DNA of 64,000 nucleotides from Magnolia sinica. Lineage: Eukaryota > Streptophyta > Magnoliopsida > Magnoliales > Magnoliaceae. The translations under genes were made by a program, and so were the position numbers. Under the pieces are notes generated by a model, which was given only the letters and a program-made list of their open reading frames with translations, was not told where the DNA came from and did no database searches. The stretch spans positions 30,424,501 to 30,488,500 of the forward strand of contig NC_080577.1 in NCBI RefSeq assembly GCF_029962835.1, written 5' to 3'. This document shows, piece after piece, positions 24,715 through 36,329 of the stretch (its first letter is position 1; every line of letters starts with the position of its first letter).

Positions 24715-25210
24715 GCAGTTACCAAGTTCTGTGACTTCACCAATATGCATGTGTTGTATCTATACCGTTTATCCGTTTAGAAAGATCATTTTGGGACATG
24801 AGCCCAAAACATTAGGCAGATCCACGGCGTAAATGAAGCACACCAGAGAAAGTAGTTGGAAAATGATGCCCGCCATTGAAACATTCTGAGGGCCCGCTGT
24901 GATGTTTTTTTTTTTTCCATCCAACTTGTTCATAATGTTACACGTATCCGTACAAAGGGTTCATAATGTCACACGTATATATACAAAAGGGTAAAAAAAA
25001 ATCTCAGCCTAATCCAAAACTTTTGTGGCCCCAAAAAGTTCTCAATGATAAGCATTCAATTCCCACTGCTTTCTATGTTGTGGTCCACTTCAGATTTGAA
25101 TCTATCTAATTTTAGGGCTAATGCCTAAAATGATCTCGCCAAATGAATAGATGGTTTGGATTTAACACTTACACCATGGTATGGCCCATAGAACTTGGTA
25201 ATGGTAACAC
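24715..25210. repeat. Foldback MITE copy
   Basis: It runs from CCAAGTTCTGTGACTTCACC to CCCATAGAACTTGGTAATGG, with the family landmarks GATCATTTTGGGACATGAGC and GTGGTCCACTTCAGATTTGA between. Confidence 0.7.
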
Positions 25211-25239
25211 ACTACCAAGGGCTGTGGTTGTGGCACACC

Positions 25240-26110
25240 AGCCATTCAGCTTCCGATGCGGACTGAAGTGGATTTAGTGAGGCTTAACTTGATCTTTGTA
25301 TTATCTATCCATGTCGATGTCGTTCACCCCTTTTGTAAGATCATTTTAGGACATGAGCCCAAAAATGATGAAGATCTAAAGCTCAGGTGGACCATACTAT
25401 TGAAAATAGTGCTGATTGAACGCTTTACCATTAAAAACTTCCTAGGGCCACAATAATGTTTACATAATGCTTATTTTTCATCCAAACAGTTGATAAGGTC
25501 ATACAAGAAGTGAAAAAAAAGTCAGATTGTTCAAAACTTATGTGAACCATTAATTGTCAATCACTACAATTTCCTATGATATGGTCCACCTGAGAATTCG
25601 ATCTACGTTAGTTTCGGATTCATATTCTAAAATGATATATAAAATCAGATGGGCTGTGTGGATATATATAGGATACATACATCAAGGTGGGCCCATGGAA
25701 AAGCTACACCGACTTGGGTGGGGCCGCACATAATCTCCTACCGACACGCGCGTAAGCGGATTTCCGATGAAAGGCTTTGACAGCAATGCGCTCCAAAGAA
25801 ACTCCTACCGTGAAGACGTTCATCAACTTCATTTGGATGTTTATATGGTATCCAGATTGTTTACTGGGATGAACTAAAAACAATAAAAACTAGAACTAAT
25901 ATAAAATTTTTGTGACCATAGGAATGTTTCAGGGGTGGTTGTTCAATCCCCATTAATTGTTTTCTCTTGTGTGGTCCATTTGAGTCTTGAATCAAGTTAA
26001 TTTTTGGTTGTATGTTTTAAAATGATCCCATAGAACAGATGAACGGAATGGATTTATCATAAACATCACACTGAATCTCACATGGGCTTCCAGCGCAAAA
26101 CACTTCCTGC
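25240..26110. repeat. Two adjoining foldback MITE copies, one partial
   Basis: The first, about 25240-25735, ends GGATACATACATCAAGGTGG. The second, about 25790-26105, keeps the right half (GTGTGGTCCATTTGAGTCTT, AAAATGATCCCATAGAACAG). Confidence 0.65.
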
Positions 26111-26189
26111 TAAAGGCTCTAAAAGGAAATGAGAAATTTACGACTGTGGACCCCACCTTTTATCAGTGGTTTTTATAAAGCAAAAAACA

Positions 26190-26655
26190 CTTAACTTGTG
26201 AACTTATACCTGCTGGTACGGACATTGATATTGAGGACGAAAATACCCTTGCTTTTTCCGTAAGCCTGTTTTTGAAGATTTGGCGGCTCTCTATTGCTAC
26301 GAATTATAACCGTAGCTATAGGTACTGTCGCCGATCTGGCAACCACCAATTTAATGTCTTGTCCCATAGTTGGGGTTTGCTGCCAGATCGGTATGCTACC
26401 TATAGCTACGGTTATAATCCGTACCCATAGGTCTACGGTCATTCCTCAACATTAGTTATCGATACTATCTATCAATGCTTGATATTATTGAAAACTTATG
26501 CTCGATACTATCGAACCATTCTCGATAATATCAAAAATTCATCCATTTTTGACAATTTGGCATTTATCTTCGATATTATCGAACGGTAGTTGATATTATC
26601 GACAATATAGGCTACGATTATAATCCGTAGCGATAGGTTTACGGTCATTTTCTCA
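26190..26655. repeat. Inverted and direct CTACGG/TATAATCCGTA repeats around TCGATA palindromes
   Basis: CGAATTATAACCGTAGCTAT (about 26298) is inverted against ATAGCTACGGTTATAATCCG (about 26402). The block CCGTACCCATAGGTCTACGG (about 26419) recurs as CCGTAGCGATAGGTTTACGG (about 26624). Between lie degenerate TCGATAATATCGA-like palindromes. The style resembles subterminal DNA of the Pack-CACTA element at 53.3 kb, but no CACTA terminus is seen here. Confidence 0.6.
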
Positions 26656-26907
26656 TCTTCTTTCCCCACAAGTACTATTACTTTATCAACTTACTTCTTC
26701 ACACCTGATGCAAAAATAAATAAATAAAATAAAATAAAACAAAAAAAAAAAAAAAAAAAGAAAAGAAACAAACAAACAAAGCATGAAGACACCATAAAGA
26801 ATGTAACCTTTAAATATGAAAAGTTTCAAATTTATGCCATAGAGATTTCCAATTTGGAGTTTGAATCTCTAGTTGCCTATGCAAATGGAAGAATGCTAAA
26901 AAATTAC

Positions 26908-27363
26908 CTTTACAACAACTTTTTTGCCATCATGCATATGAGCAACATGAACCTTTGTGAGGGAGGCACTTGCTAATGGAACAAGATCAAACTCAACAAA
27001 AATCTGTTTCATAAAAAAGATTGCTTCATTCAGTTGGCAAGTTTTGCACCAATCGAGCATTTAATCAATCTATAAAACTACTCTTCACAACAAAAAAGAA
27101 GGAAAAAAAATCAAAGATAAGAACATGGAAGTTTTGGCTATGTATTTTGGTGAGAAAAAATATTAACGATGAAAATCTCATGTACCTAAGATGATATGAA
27201 CAAAGAATTTAACAAACAATGAAAGAAAAAGAACATAATTCATGTGGTATACTTCTAAGATCTTTCATGAACACTTCACAAACTTGATCGTAAGAAGAAA
27301 CCAGCATCAATTTAGCATGGACTGTCTCATTGTCTGTATGTATTCTTGAGGAACCAAGTATTC
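26908..27363 (-). pseudogene. ABC1-like (aarF domain) kinase exon fragments, ABC1K9-like
   Basis: Two exons are recognisable on the minus strand. The first, 27363 to about 27240, follows a CTTGTAG acceptor and reads EYLVPQEYIQTMRQSMLN, then one frame over VSSYDQVCEVFMKDLRSIP. The second, 27003-26908, is an intact 32-codon exon with good splice sites (GAAACAG| and AAG|GTAATT) and reads FVEFDLVPLASASL, then KVHVAHMHDGKKVVVK. These match consecutive parts of plant ABC1K9-type kinases (F.EFDP.P.ASASLAQVHVA...GKKVAVK), the start of the ATP-binding fold. The frameshift and loss of the Q in ALAQVH show decay. No other exons of such a gene are found nearby. Confidence 0.65.
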
Positions 27364-27984
27364 CTACAAGAGAGACCAGCAACCAGAAAAGGAAATTGAA
27401 GAACGTTACACAGATTGAGCAGTTAACCACATTAAGCACAGATTGAGCAGTTAACCACATTAAACATTTACAAAAGATACGAAGTACACAGCTCAATAGA
27501 AGATTAGTTCATCAATTGTATGATTGCACTCATCACAAGTGGGAAGTAGTGGATCATGTGACTTTCTACAACACCAAAGCTGAACTTGATACTAGTTGAA
27601 AGTCTATCCATGGTTGAGTCTCACATGACATTTGTAAATTTGGGTCCACCTCCCTACTCAAAATTAGTGCCTACTTGTGTCGTTGATACATCCTATTGAA
27701 GATATTGTTCGTTGATGTGTTGACAAATAAATATCAAACAAGGAACTGTATAGTTGCACAATTGGAACATCTGAAATTCAAAGGAATGACAAAAACAACT
27801 GATTTACTAATCATTGTAATTTTTCTCTTCAGGTTTCATAACTGATATGTTGGGTCCTCTAGAGGTCATGTTGGGCTTATGTTGCCTTCAACCCAACCCA
27901 ACCTACCCCTCACTACAACTTAGGTTTGGATCAACTAGCCCAACTCGAAATGGGGTCAGGTTCACTCAGGTTTTCAAGGTCTTG

Positions 27985-28340
27985 AGCGGGGCAAACATGA
28001 AATTGAGCGAGGCAAACTGAAAGTTGAGCGGGGCAAGTATGAAATTCAATGGGGCAAACATGAAATTCAACAGGGCAAACATGGAATTGAGTGGGGCAAA
28101 CATGGAATTGAGCGGGGCAAACTAGAAATTGAGCGGGGCAAACATGAAATTAAGCAGGGCAAGCATGAAATTGAGTGGAGCAAACATGAAATTCAGCAGG
28201 GCAAACATGGAATTGAGCGGGGCAAATATGAAATTGAGTGGGGCAAGCATAAAATTGAGTGAGGCAAACATGAAATTTAGCAGGGCAAACATGGAATTAA
28301 GTGGGGCAAACTAGAAAATCAGCGGGGCAAACTTAACGAA
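27985..28340. repeat. 21-bp minisatellite, array 1
   Basis: Degenerate tandem copies of GGCAAACATGAAATTGAGCG (about 21 bp). The unit is a multiple of three, so it leaves frames open on both strands (repeating GANMKLS on +, APLNFMF on -). Confidence 0.95.
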
Positions 28341-28510
28341 TAATTTCATAGCTTGAGCCCAAAAATCTAAACGTATCCAATGTTTAAATGGACCACACCA
28401 CATGAAAATTTTGAATTGAACTTCTACTGTTGATCAAATCTTAAGGGCCACATAAGTTTTGGATCAAGCTTATAAATGTGTTTTTTATTAATCCATGTCT
28501 GTATGATCTT
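28335..28510. repeat. Foldback MITE half following array 1
   Basis: CTTGAGCCCAAAAATCTAAA to CCATGTCTGTATGATCTTGT, nearly the same as 31960-32130. Confidence 0.7.
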
Positions 28511-28554
28511 GTGAACATTGCGTGAGCCAAGCTAAATTCAACGACGCTGTCTAT

Positions 28555-28995
28555 CATGGAATTGCGTGAGGCAAGCATGAAAATTAAGCAAGACAAGCAT
28601 GAAAGTTCAGTGAGGCAAGCTAGAAATTAAACGAGGCAATTATGAAAATTGAGTAAGGTGAACTAGAAATGGTGCGAGGGAAGCATGAAAATTCAGCGAG
28701 GCAAGCTAGAAATTGAGGGAGGGAACCTAGACATTGAGCGGGACAAACATGAAATTGAGCGGGGTAAACTGAAAATTCAGCGGGGCAAACTTGAATTTCA
28801 GCGAGGTAAACATGAAATTCAGCGGGGCAAACATGAAGTTAAGCGGGGTAAACATGAAATTGAGCGGGGCAAGCTTGAATTTCAGCGGGGCAAACATGAA
28901 GTTGAGCGGGGCAAATTGGAAATTGAGTGGGGCAAATTTGAAATTGAGTGGGGGCAAACATTAAATTGAGCGGGGCAAACTGGAAATTCCTCGGT
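28555..28995. repeat. 21-bp minisatellite, array 2
   Basis: Same unit as array 1. The first part is a variant with GCGAGGCAAGCATGAAAATT; the second part is the GCGGGGCAAACATGAAATT type. Confidence 0.95.
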
Positions 28996-28999
28996 TCCC

Positions 29000-30090
29000 T
29001 CGCTCAATTTGTACCACCCTGCGCAAGCTGCTCAAAAGAAACATTCAATAGGTAAAAATAACCCAAAAATATTCTAGATTAGAACACCATTGTATGAAAA
29101 AAGATACCGATACAAACAAACATACATACATACATGCAGGCTGGCTAAATGAATTTACTTCAGTCATTCAAGAGAGAAATAACCCAAAATATCCTACATT
29201 AGGACATCACTGTATGAAAAGGAAAAAAGAATACAATGCCAAAACTATACATGCATGCATGTATGCAACAAAAAGGGATTGGTTAGTCTTTAAAGGGAGA
29301 AATAACTCAAATGTGTCCGCCACAAAGATGCGCCGTTCTTTTCCTTTATTTTTATCACCTTTTTTACATTTTACCAAAGCTGCGGAAATTAGAGGCCCCT
29401 GTAAACTAGAAATGAAATGAAACATTCATTATATAGTGAAGATATCCAAAATCATTTAGCAATATCTCACCACCAACTTCAGTCGAATTCTTTGGAAAAC
29501 TTCCCCTTCTTTTAATGACACGTTTATTCATAATAATTGAAAATTCATGCACCTTATGGGAAAAAAGGATCTACACAATTCAGGAGCTCTATAAGCAATG
29601 GAAATGGAAAACCATGAATATGCATGATACTAAGAAGAGCGTCTATGGTTAGAGAGAAATAAGAAAGCTAAAATTAAATAATAAGAATCTCATTGTCTCC
29701 TTTGCAGTTCAGTTTCCAGATGCATGCATGATTGCATCAAACACACTGCATACAATGGATGGGTTGCCATAACAAGACTTGAATTATATTTTAAATTAGT
29801 GAAGTGCAACTCCTAAGACTAACACCAAACTAGGCCAGCCCACAACCAAAGTGTCTAACAAAAGGAGACAAAAATATTAGATGATAAGTACTAGAATTAA
29901 ACCTGGTCAACATTTCAAAACCTTACTGCGGCATAAGTTCATAGACATCCAAGAGAATCATCAAACAGAAACTCGTGACAGCAACAATAGTGATTTGGGC
30001 AAAAGAAATGGAACCTCTTAATGAGATACAAAAGAAGATTTCATCATAAGCATGATAGCCTTACAAAATGCAAAGTAGAAATGAAAAGTG
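29000..30090. other. No gene seen between array 2 and the UBA fragment
   Basis: A-rich sequence with an imperfect duplication (AATAACCCAAAAATATTCTA near 29058 and AATAACCCAAAATATCCTAC near 29178) and ACATACATACAT runs. Confidence 0.4.
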
Positions 30091-30096
30091 ACTCTT

Positions 30097-30205
30097 CTTA
30101 TCAATTGCCCCACTAGAATAATGGAGTACCCTTGTTGTGCAAGCCATTGGAAATCCCATTGATTCAAGTTCGCCAATCTTATCAACTTCCGGAATAACCA
30201 TCTCT
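30097..30205 (-). pseudogene. UBA-domain exon fragment
   Basis: After an acceptor-like CACTTTCAG the minus strand reads VIPEVDKIGELESMGFPMAC, then TTRVLHYSSGAIDKKS. This matches the start of a ubiquitin-associated domain in plant UBA/UBX-type proteins (PEVD..L..ELE.MGFP.ARATRALH.SGN). Only one exon's worth is present and the downstream half of the three-helix UBA fold is missing, so it is a fragment. Confidence 0.5.
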
Positions 30206-30919
30206 GAAAGTGTGTGGTGTGTACATGAGCTTTATTGCACAAGTGTGTGGACTTAGCAAGGCTCATCATCATTACCTGTTTCAAGCCAACTGATGCCCAT
30301 TCATCCATTGTTGTTCTTTTAACTTATAATTTCTGATACTGATAATTTAGGTATTAGTGAATCGAAGATGGACTGACCTCGTCCACTGAAAGTAGTACTT
30401 GGAGCAGTGAGGGGCCTTGCATATCTACACTCGAATTCAACACTCGGCATGTAATAAAGATATGTCTAGGGTGATTTTGCTGACATCGATTCAGGAGATT
30501 TTTCATGATTTTTATGCCATTGTAGCCTTCTTAAATGGGAGTTAGAAATTATGTGAATGATATAGACAAAACTTTAATTTACGGGTGGAAATAAAAATAT
30601 GCCTTGTCAGTATCATCTCCCTACTGATTGTCAGCTGTCATAGGCTAGGTTCTGGGAAGTTTAGTTTGTCAAGTTATGGGTCTTGGGTCAGAAGATGTTG
30701 TCATAAATGAATGGGTTAGGCTCGACTTGAGCTTGTCCCAATCCTACCCACCCATATAGCTTGCACACATGCACATATAAGTGCATATACATACATATAT
30801 GCATAGATATACATATACCCATGTGCACACACATACATGGGTTTTGGTAACGCCCCCAACATTCTGCAAGGTTTTAAATGGCACATGGGGCGACCTATCG
30901 TCAATGTAAACCATTCAAT

Positions 30920-31045
30920 CATGAAATTGAGAGGGGCAAACATGAAATTGCGCGGGGCAAACATGAAATTCAGCGGGGCAAACATGAACTTCAGCGGGCA
31001 AACTAAAAATTGAGTGGGGCAAACATGAAATTGAGGACCGAGTAC
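30920..31045. repeat. 21-bp minisatellite, array 3
   Basis: Five to six copies of the same unit (GCGGGGCAAACATGAAATT). Confidence 0.9.
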
Positions 31046-31214
31046 TCACGTTCCATAATAGATGAGAATGATACAGGAATTAAGGAAATAAAGAGTAAGC
31101 AATGCGTTCATTTTTTAAATAAACAACTAGAGAGAGTATGCTTATATGGATTAGGGCTTCAAAGATACGAATGACTTTATGTGGTGCTCGCTACATTCAG
31201 CGACACTATCTATC

Positions 31215-31950
31215 ATGGGATTGAGTGAGGTAAACATGAAAATTGAGCGAGGCAAGCATGAAAATTTAGTGAGCCAAGCTAGAAATAGAACGAGGCAATC
31301 ATGAAAATTGAGCGAGGCAAACTAGCAATGGAGCGAGGGAAACATGAAAATTCAGCGAGGTAGGCAATAATTTGAGGGAGGGAAACATGAAATTGAGCAG
31401 GGCAGACATGAAATTGAGAGAGGGAAACATGAAATTGAGCGGGGCAAAGTGAAAATTGAGCGGGGGAACATGAAATTCAGCTAGGTAAAGTGGAAATTGA
31501 TCGGGTCAAACTAGAAATTCAGCGGGGCAAACATGAAATTCAGTGGGGGAAACATGAAATTGAGCGGGGCAAACATGAAATTGAGCGGGGCAAACATGAA
31601 ATTGAGTGGGGCAAACTAGAATATCAGCAGGGTAAATTAGAAAATTAGCGGGGTAAGCAGGAAATTGAGTAGGGAAAAATATAAAATCAGCAGGGCAAAC
31701 TAGAAAATCAGTGGGGCAAACTGGAAAATCAGCGGGGCAAACATGAAATTGAGCAGGGAAAATAAAAAAATCAGTGAGGCAAACTGGAAAATTAGCGGAG
31801 CAAACATGAAATTGAGTGGAGCAAACATGAATTGAGTGGGGCAAACTAGAAAATCGGCGGGGCAAACTAAGAAATCAACGAGGCAAACATGAAATTGAGC
31901 GGGGAAAATATGAAATTCAGCAGAGCAAACTAGAAAATCAGTGGGGCAAA
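31215..31950. repeat. 21-bp minisatellite, array 4 (longest)
   Basis: About 35 degenerate units, again starting with the GCGAGGCAAGCATGAAAATT subtype and moving to the GCGGGGCAAACATGAAATT subtype, as in array 2. Confidence 0.95.
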
Positions 31951-31959
31951 CTTAACAGA

Positions 31960-32345
31960 TAATTTCATGGCTTGAGCCTAAAAATCTAAACGTATCCAAT
32001 GTTCAAATGGACCACACCACATGAAAATTTTGAATTAAACTTCTAATGTTAATCATTTCTTAGGGGCTACAAAAGTTTTGGATCAAGCTTATAATTGTGT
32101 TTTCTATTAATCCATGTTTGTATGATCTTATGAATAAGTTTGATAACAAACAAACATCATTGTTGGGCCCACTATGGTTTCAACGGTGGAAATCATTATG
32201 CCCACTGTTTCCTGTGGTATGATTCACTTGATCTTTTGATATGCTTCAATTTGGGGCTAAACCGCTAAAATTAGATGGAAAAATGGATGGGCGGTGTGGA
32301 TATACTACATACATTCAATGTGGGCCCAACTGAGTTTACTTAGTA
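31960..32345. repeat. Foldback MITE copy following array 4
   Basis: CTTGAGCCTAAAAATCTAAA to ATTCAATGTGGGCCCAACTG. Landmarks: GTTTTGGATCAAGCTTATAA, GGTATGATTCACTTGATC, ATGGGCGGTGTGGATATACT. Confidence 0.75.
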
Positions 32346-32499
32346 CAATGGGAGCATACTGACTAACTCAGTACACAATCCGATTACGTTTGTTACGCCC
32401 CACAATAATGTTTTATTTGTAATACATCATGTTCATCAGATTATGTAATACCCCTCCATTTTCATCAAATTATGTATACACCAAAACCCCATATGTGGG

Positions 32500-32905
32500 A
32501 GGGAACCTAGGCATTGAGGGAGGGAACCTTGACATTGAGCGGGGTAAACATGAAATTGAACGAGGAAAACATGAAATTCAGCGAGGAAAATATTAAATTC
32601 AGCAGGGAAAACATGAAATTTAGCGGGGAAAACATGAAATTGATCAGGGCAAACTTGATTTTCAGCGGGGGAAACATGAAATTCAGCAGGGCAAATCATG
32701 AAATTTAATGGGGGAAATATGAAATTTAGCAGGAAAAACTGCAAATATGCGGGGTAAACATGAAATTTAGTGGGGGAAACATGAAATCAGTGGGGCAAAC
32801 TAGACAATCAATGTGACAAACATGAAATTGAGTAGGGCAAACTAGAAAATCAGCGAGGCAAACATGAAATTGAGCGGGGGAAACATGAAATCAGCGGGGC
32901 AAATT
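32500..32905. repeat. 21-bp minisatellite, array 5
   Basis: Same unit, with more GGGGAAAACATG variants. It is followed directly by a second copy of a foldback right arm. Confidence 0.93.
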
Positions 32906-33060
32906 AGAAAATCATTATGCCCACTGTTTCCCGTGGTATGATCCACTTGATCTTTTGATATGCTTCAATTTGGGGTTCAACCCCCTAAATTAGATGGAAA
33001 AATGGATGGACGACCTGGATATACTACATACATTCAATGTGGGCCCAACTGAGTTTAAAA
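32905..33060. repeat. Foldback MITE right arm, duplicate of 32190-32345
   Basis: ATCATTATGCCCACTGTTTC through CATTCAATGTGGGCCCAACT is almost identical to the arm after array 4, showing a local duplication. Confidence 0.8.
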
Positions 33061-33384
33061 TATACCAGTGGCGCGTGCTTTCTTCACTGGACCGACCGTT
33101 TTCAGAAGAAGACAAAATGCTGATAAGGGGGGCCTAAAAAATGGGTTTTTTTTGGTCTTTCTACCGGAAACAGAGTGAAGAAAGGGGGTGAAAGCAACGA
33201 CGGTGAAAGCAGCAGTGGAAAGGGAGATGAAAAGCAAACAGTGGAAAGGAAGAGGAAAAGCCACAACAGTGAAAAGGAGGGGTATTTTCGTCCTGGGATT
33301 CAATCTCCGCAGGTGCAAGTGCAGGTCATAAATTTCTCAAAGGAAATCTCATCCGTGTGCGTCGTGCCCCGTGCCCCATTGTGT

Positions 33385-33840
33385 TGTCGTCACCAAGTTC
33401 TGCGGGCCCCACCTTGATGTTAGTGTTATATCCACACTGTCCACCCATTTAGAGAGATTATTTTGGGGCATTAGCCCAAAAATGAGGTAGATCCAAAGTT
33501 AAAGTGGACCACAACATAAAAAGTAGTAGGGATTAAATGCCTACCGTTGAGAACTTCTTAGGGGCCACTAAAATTTTGGATCAAGCTTATATTTGTTTTG
33601 ACCTTTAATCCCAGTTTGTGTGACATTGTAAACAGGTTGGACAACAAATAAATATCATGGTGGGCCTTAGGAAGGTTTCAACGGTTGGCATCATTATCCG
33701 TGATAGGGTTTATTTGAGCTTGAATATGCTTTTTTATTGGGCTTATGACCTATAAGCCCAATAAAAGAATAGATGGTGTATATATAACATATATATCATG
33801 CTGGTGACCATGAAACTTGATGACGGCCACTAGATCTGTT
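33385..33840. repeat. Foldback MITE copy
   Basis: It starts CCAAGTTCTGCGGGCCCCAC and carries TATCCACACTGTCCACCCAT, GTGGACCACAACATAAAAAG, TTTTGGATCAAGCTTATATT and ATATATCATGCTGGTGACCA, in family order. Confidence 0.75.
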
Positions 33841-34119
33841 CACAACATACAATTTGCTGGCATTCCAATCTGTATGAGCCTTAGTAGGCGACTTGAATAC
33901 TTAAACTGATAAATATCAATTACTTAGCGCCGGTTTGATTGGTTTTGCATTTTCCTAAAGCAATAACATCTCCACGGTGTTGTTTTCAAATTTGTTATCA
34001 AACGATGGAAGACCAAACACGTCTGGACCTTATATTAAGGTTTCATGCGGTCGCATAGTACCATTTCCCTATATATATTGAAAACGGTACTATGAGGTCG
34101 ACCTCATGGGAACTTTCTA

Positions 34120-34550
34120 TGAGGTCAAAGCTGTGTGGGCCCCATTGTGATGTGTGTCGAACATCTACCCTATCTGGTTGCAGACCAACAATTCATAGTA
34201 GAGGATTGGCTCATCAATCGTACATGGAGCAGTGTATCTATGTCCACCCTCCTTCAAATCCACTCCAAATGAGAAATCTTCATCTAATTGACATATGTCA
34301 CATGCCTTAGAATTCATCCATTTGAGTCATGTCTATGTTCATTACATCATCTTTTGATAAAAAATTCTTTATGGAAATGATCATCCAAAGTCCATGTTAA
34401 GGGTTCTTTGTTTGATCCATTTTTCCTCTTATACCCTAACCCTCTACGGTTTGGAATAACCGGAATGCCTAGAGGATGAGCACATGGACATGATCATCCG
34501 CTTTGCAAATCAAGCGATTTATTGATTCTTGACTATTCTGACTCATCCAA
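34120..34550. other. Partial foldback-like sequence, no gene seen
   Basis: GTGTGGGCCCCATTGTGATG near 34131 begins a diverged copy; the rest is unassigned. Confidence 0.35.
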
Positions 34551-34599
34551 ATTTGTCTTCTTTAACCAAACCCTATCTTAGGGTTGAAGTAAGATTTAA

Positions 34600-36280
34600 G
34601 GGATTCTCTTCTCAAGGTAATAGTAAGTTTTTTATGTTTCTTTTTTTCGGTATGTAGCTCCCCAAGCTAGGAGCGCATCATTGGGGCAGGGCGAAAACAA
34701 ACATAGGATCATCATCATGGCCCTTTTTTTGCTTCTTTTGTTTATGTCTAGTCCGTTTTTTTTTATAAAAAAATTATTATTTATTATTATAAAGGCTTAT
34801 CCAGGGGCTGCTATTCCGGGGCATCCAATTCCTCTTCTGTTTGTGTATTCTTTTCATTAAGACCTATATAGAGGATCATTGCTTTTATTGATTCAACATC
34901 GATATGGAAACAAAATGCACTGACCAATTAGATTCTCTCTCCTTGTCCCAGATTTATACTTAATTGATTTTATTCAATCCGTTGAATTTTGAAGAACCTT
35001 TATATATAAGTTTCTATACCCAAATTAGAGACTTGGACCTGTACTACCCCGGCCTTACCCCCTCGAAACAATCAAATTATTTAATTAGAGTTAGAAGTCT
35101 TGAAAGAGCATTCCATTTTGGACCAATTTCCAGGACTAAAGATCTTGATTTGGAATGACTCGAAATACTTGTTAATGTAATAATATCTAGTAAGACCAAC
35201 GGTTAGGCTTCGTGACAATAAAAAGGCTTCTTTTGAAACAAACCTACACAATGGAGCATAGTGCAGTGGTAGAGTCGGATGAATTGTAAATGATCTACAG
35301 AAGATACTTCTAATGGAATGGAATCACGCGTTGTCGAACGATTCGACAGACCCACTCATAAAAATAAAAATAGAAGAGGGCGCAAACATTGATTAGGACC
35401 AAGTCATTATCTCTGAAACTGGGGTTGTTGTTCCACCAAAAAGTGATGAGTTCAAATGGCCCCTAATCTTCTTGCATAAAGTCTGCATCGGTAGAATTGG
35501 AATGATGAGCAATTGGATTGGAGTAAATTGGAATACAAAAAAATAAGTATTGTACAGAAACAGAAAAATAACTACTTGTTTTGCCAGGCCGGTTATACGA
35601 AGAAAAGCCTATCAACTTCGTTTTTGAAACTCCGGCTTACAAATACAAGAACAAGAATAGGTACTAGATCCATGTGACTTACTATTCGATTTGATTTGGT
35701 TGGGTCAGGTTGGAGTTTTTAGCCAGGCTCATATTATGATTTTGACTTCATAAATTGACTTGGGTATACCAAAGCAAAGGTGTATCACTAAATCTTTGAT
35801 CATGGACAAGAAAAGAGGAAAAAGTCGTATGTCATTCACACACGAAGATTAATGAAGAAGAATACCAATCCGATTGGATCCATTGGAATAAATTATTGTT
35901 TTCATTTTCATGCCCTAAGGGATCAATCTCCATAAGCATGTGGGAATGATTCTATTTTTATGAACCAATCAACTAGCCAGCCACAAGCAAGCATTAATTA
36001 GGAAATGAAAACTATACAAAAAAGTATAGGGCTATACGGACTCGAACCGTAGACCTTCTCGGTAAAACAGATCAAACTGATTATTGTCGAAATGATTCGA
36101 ACTGTTTCAAAGACCCAACATGCATTTTTTTTGCATTGGGCTCTTTCATTAACTGATAGAAAGATCAGCTCGTTCACCATATTTTTTCTTGACAGGAAGA
36201 TAATGAGATGGCTCCATGTGCTCTCATTCATTATTTGGATTCTAATTCGGGAGTAATACCAAAGTGTTTCAAAGAAAGGT
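34600..36280 (-). other. Plastid DNA insertion (NUPT): trnV-UAC intron/3' exon and trnV-ndhC spacer
   Basis: The minus strand carries the trnV-UAC 3' exon (36027-36063) preceded by the end of its group II intron (about 36064-36260) and followed by about 1.4 kb I read as the trnV-ndhC spacer. Composition and lack of MITE motifs differ from the flanks. The right edge (about 36280) and left edge (34560-34930) are approximate. A mitochondrial copy of plastid DNA as the immediate source cannot be excluded. Confidence 0.7.
36027..36063 (-). tRNA. trnV-UAC: Plastid-type trnV-UAC 3' exon (partial, in NUPT)
   Basis: The minus strand reads ACCGAGAAGGTCTACGG then TTCGAGTCCGTATAGCCCTA, the 3' half of plastid tRNA-Val(UAC) including the T-arm (GGTTCGAGTCC). 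The 5' exon and most of the intron are absent, so this copy is not functional. Confidence 0.85.
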
Positions 36281-36329
36281 TACCTTTATGTAGGTCTGCC
36301 TCACCTTTATAGCTTTGGGAGGAGTGGAG

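Noticed and set aside
28129-32744. Repetitive open frames on both strands (NMKLSGA, APLNFMF, CPAQFHV repeats)
   Set aside because: They follow from the 21-bp minisatellite unit; starts are arbitrary and both strands are equally open.
35250-35290. tRNA-like AGTGCAGTGGTAGAGTCGG
   Set aside because: It resembles a D-arm, but I could not find an acceptor stem or T-arm to complete a cloverleaf.
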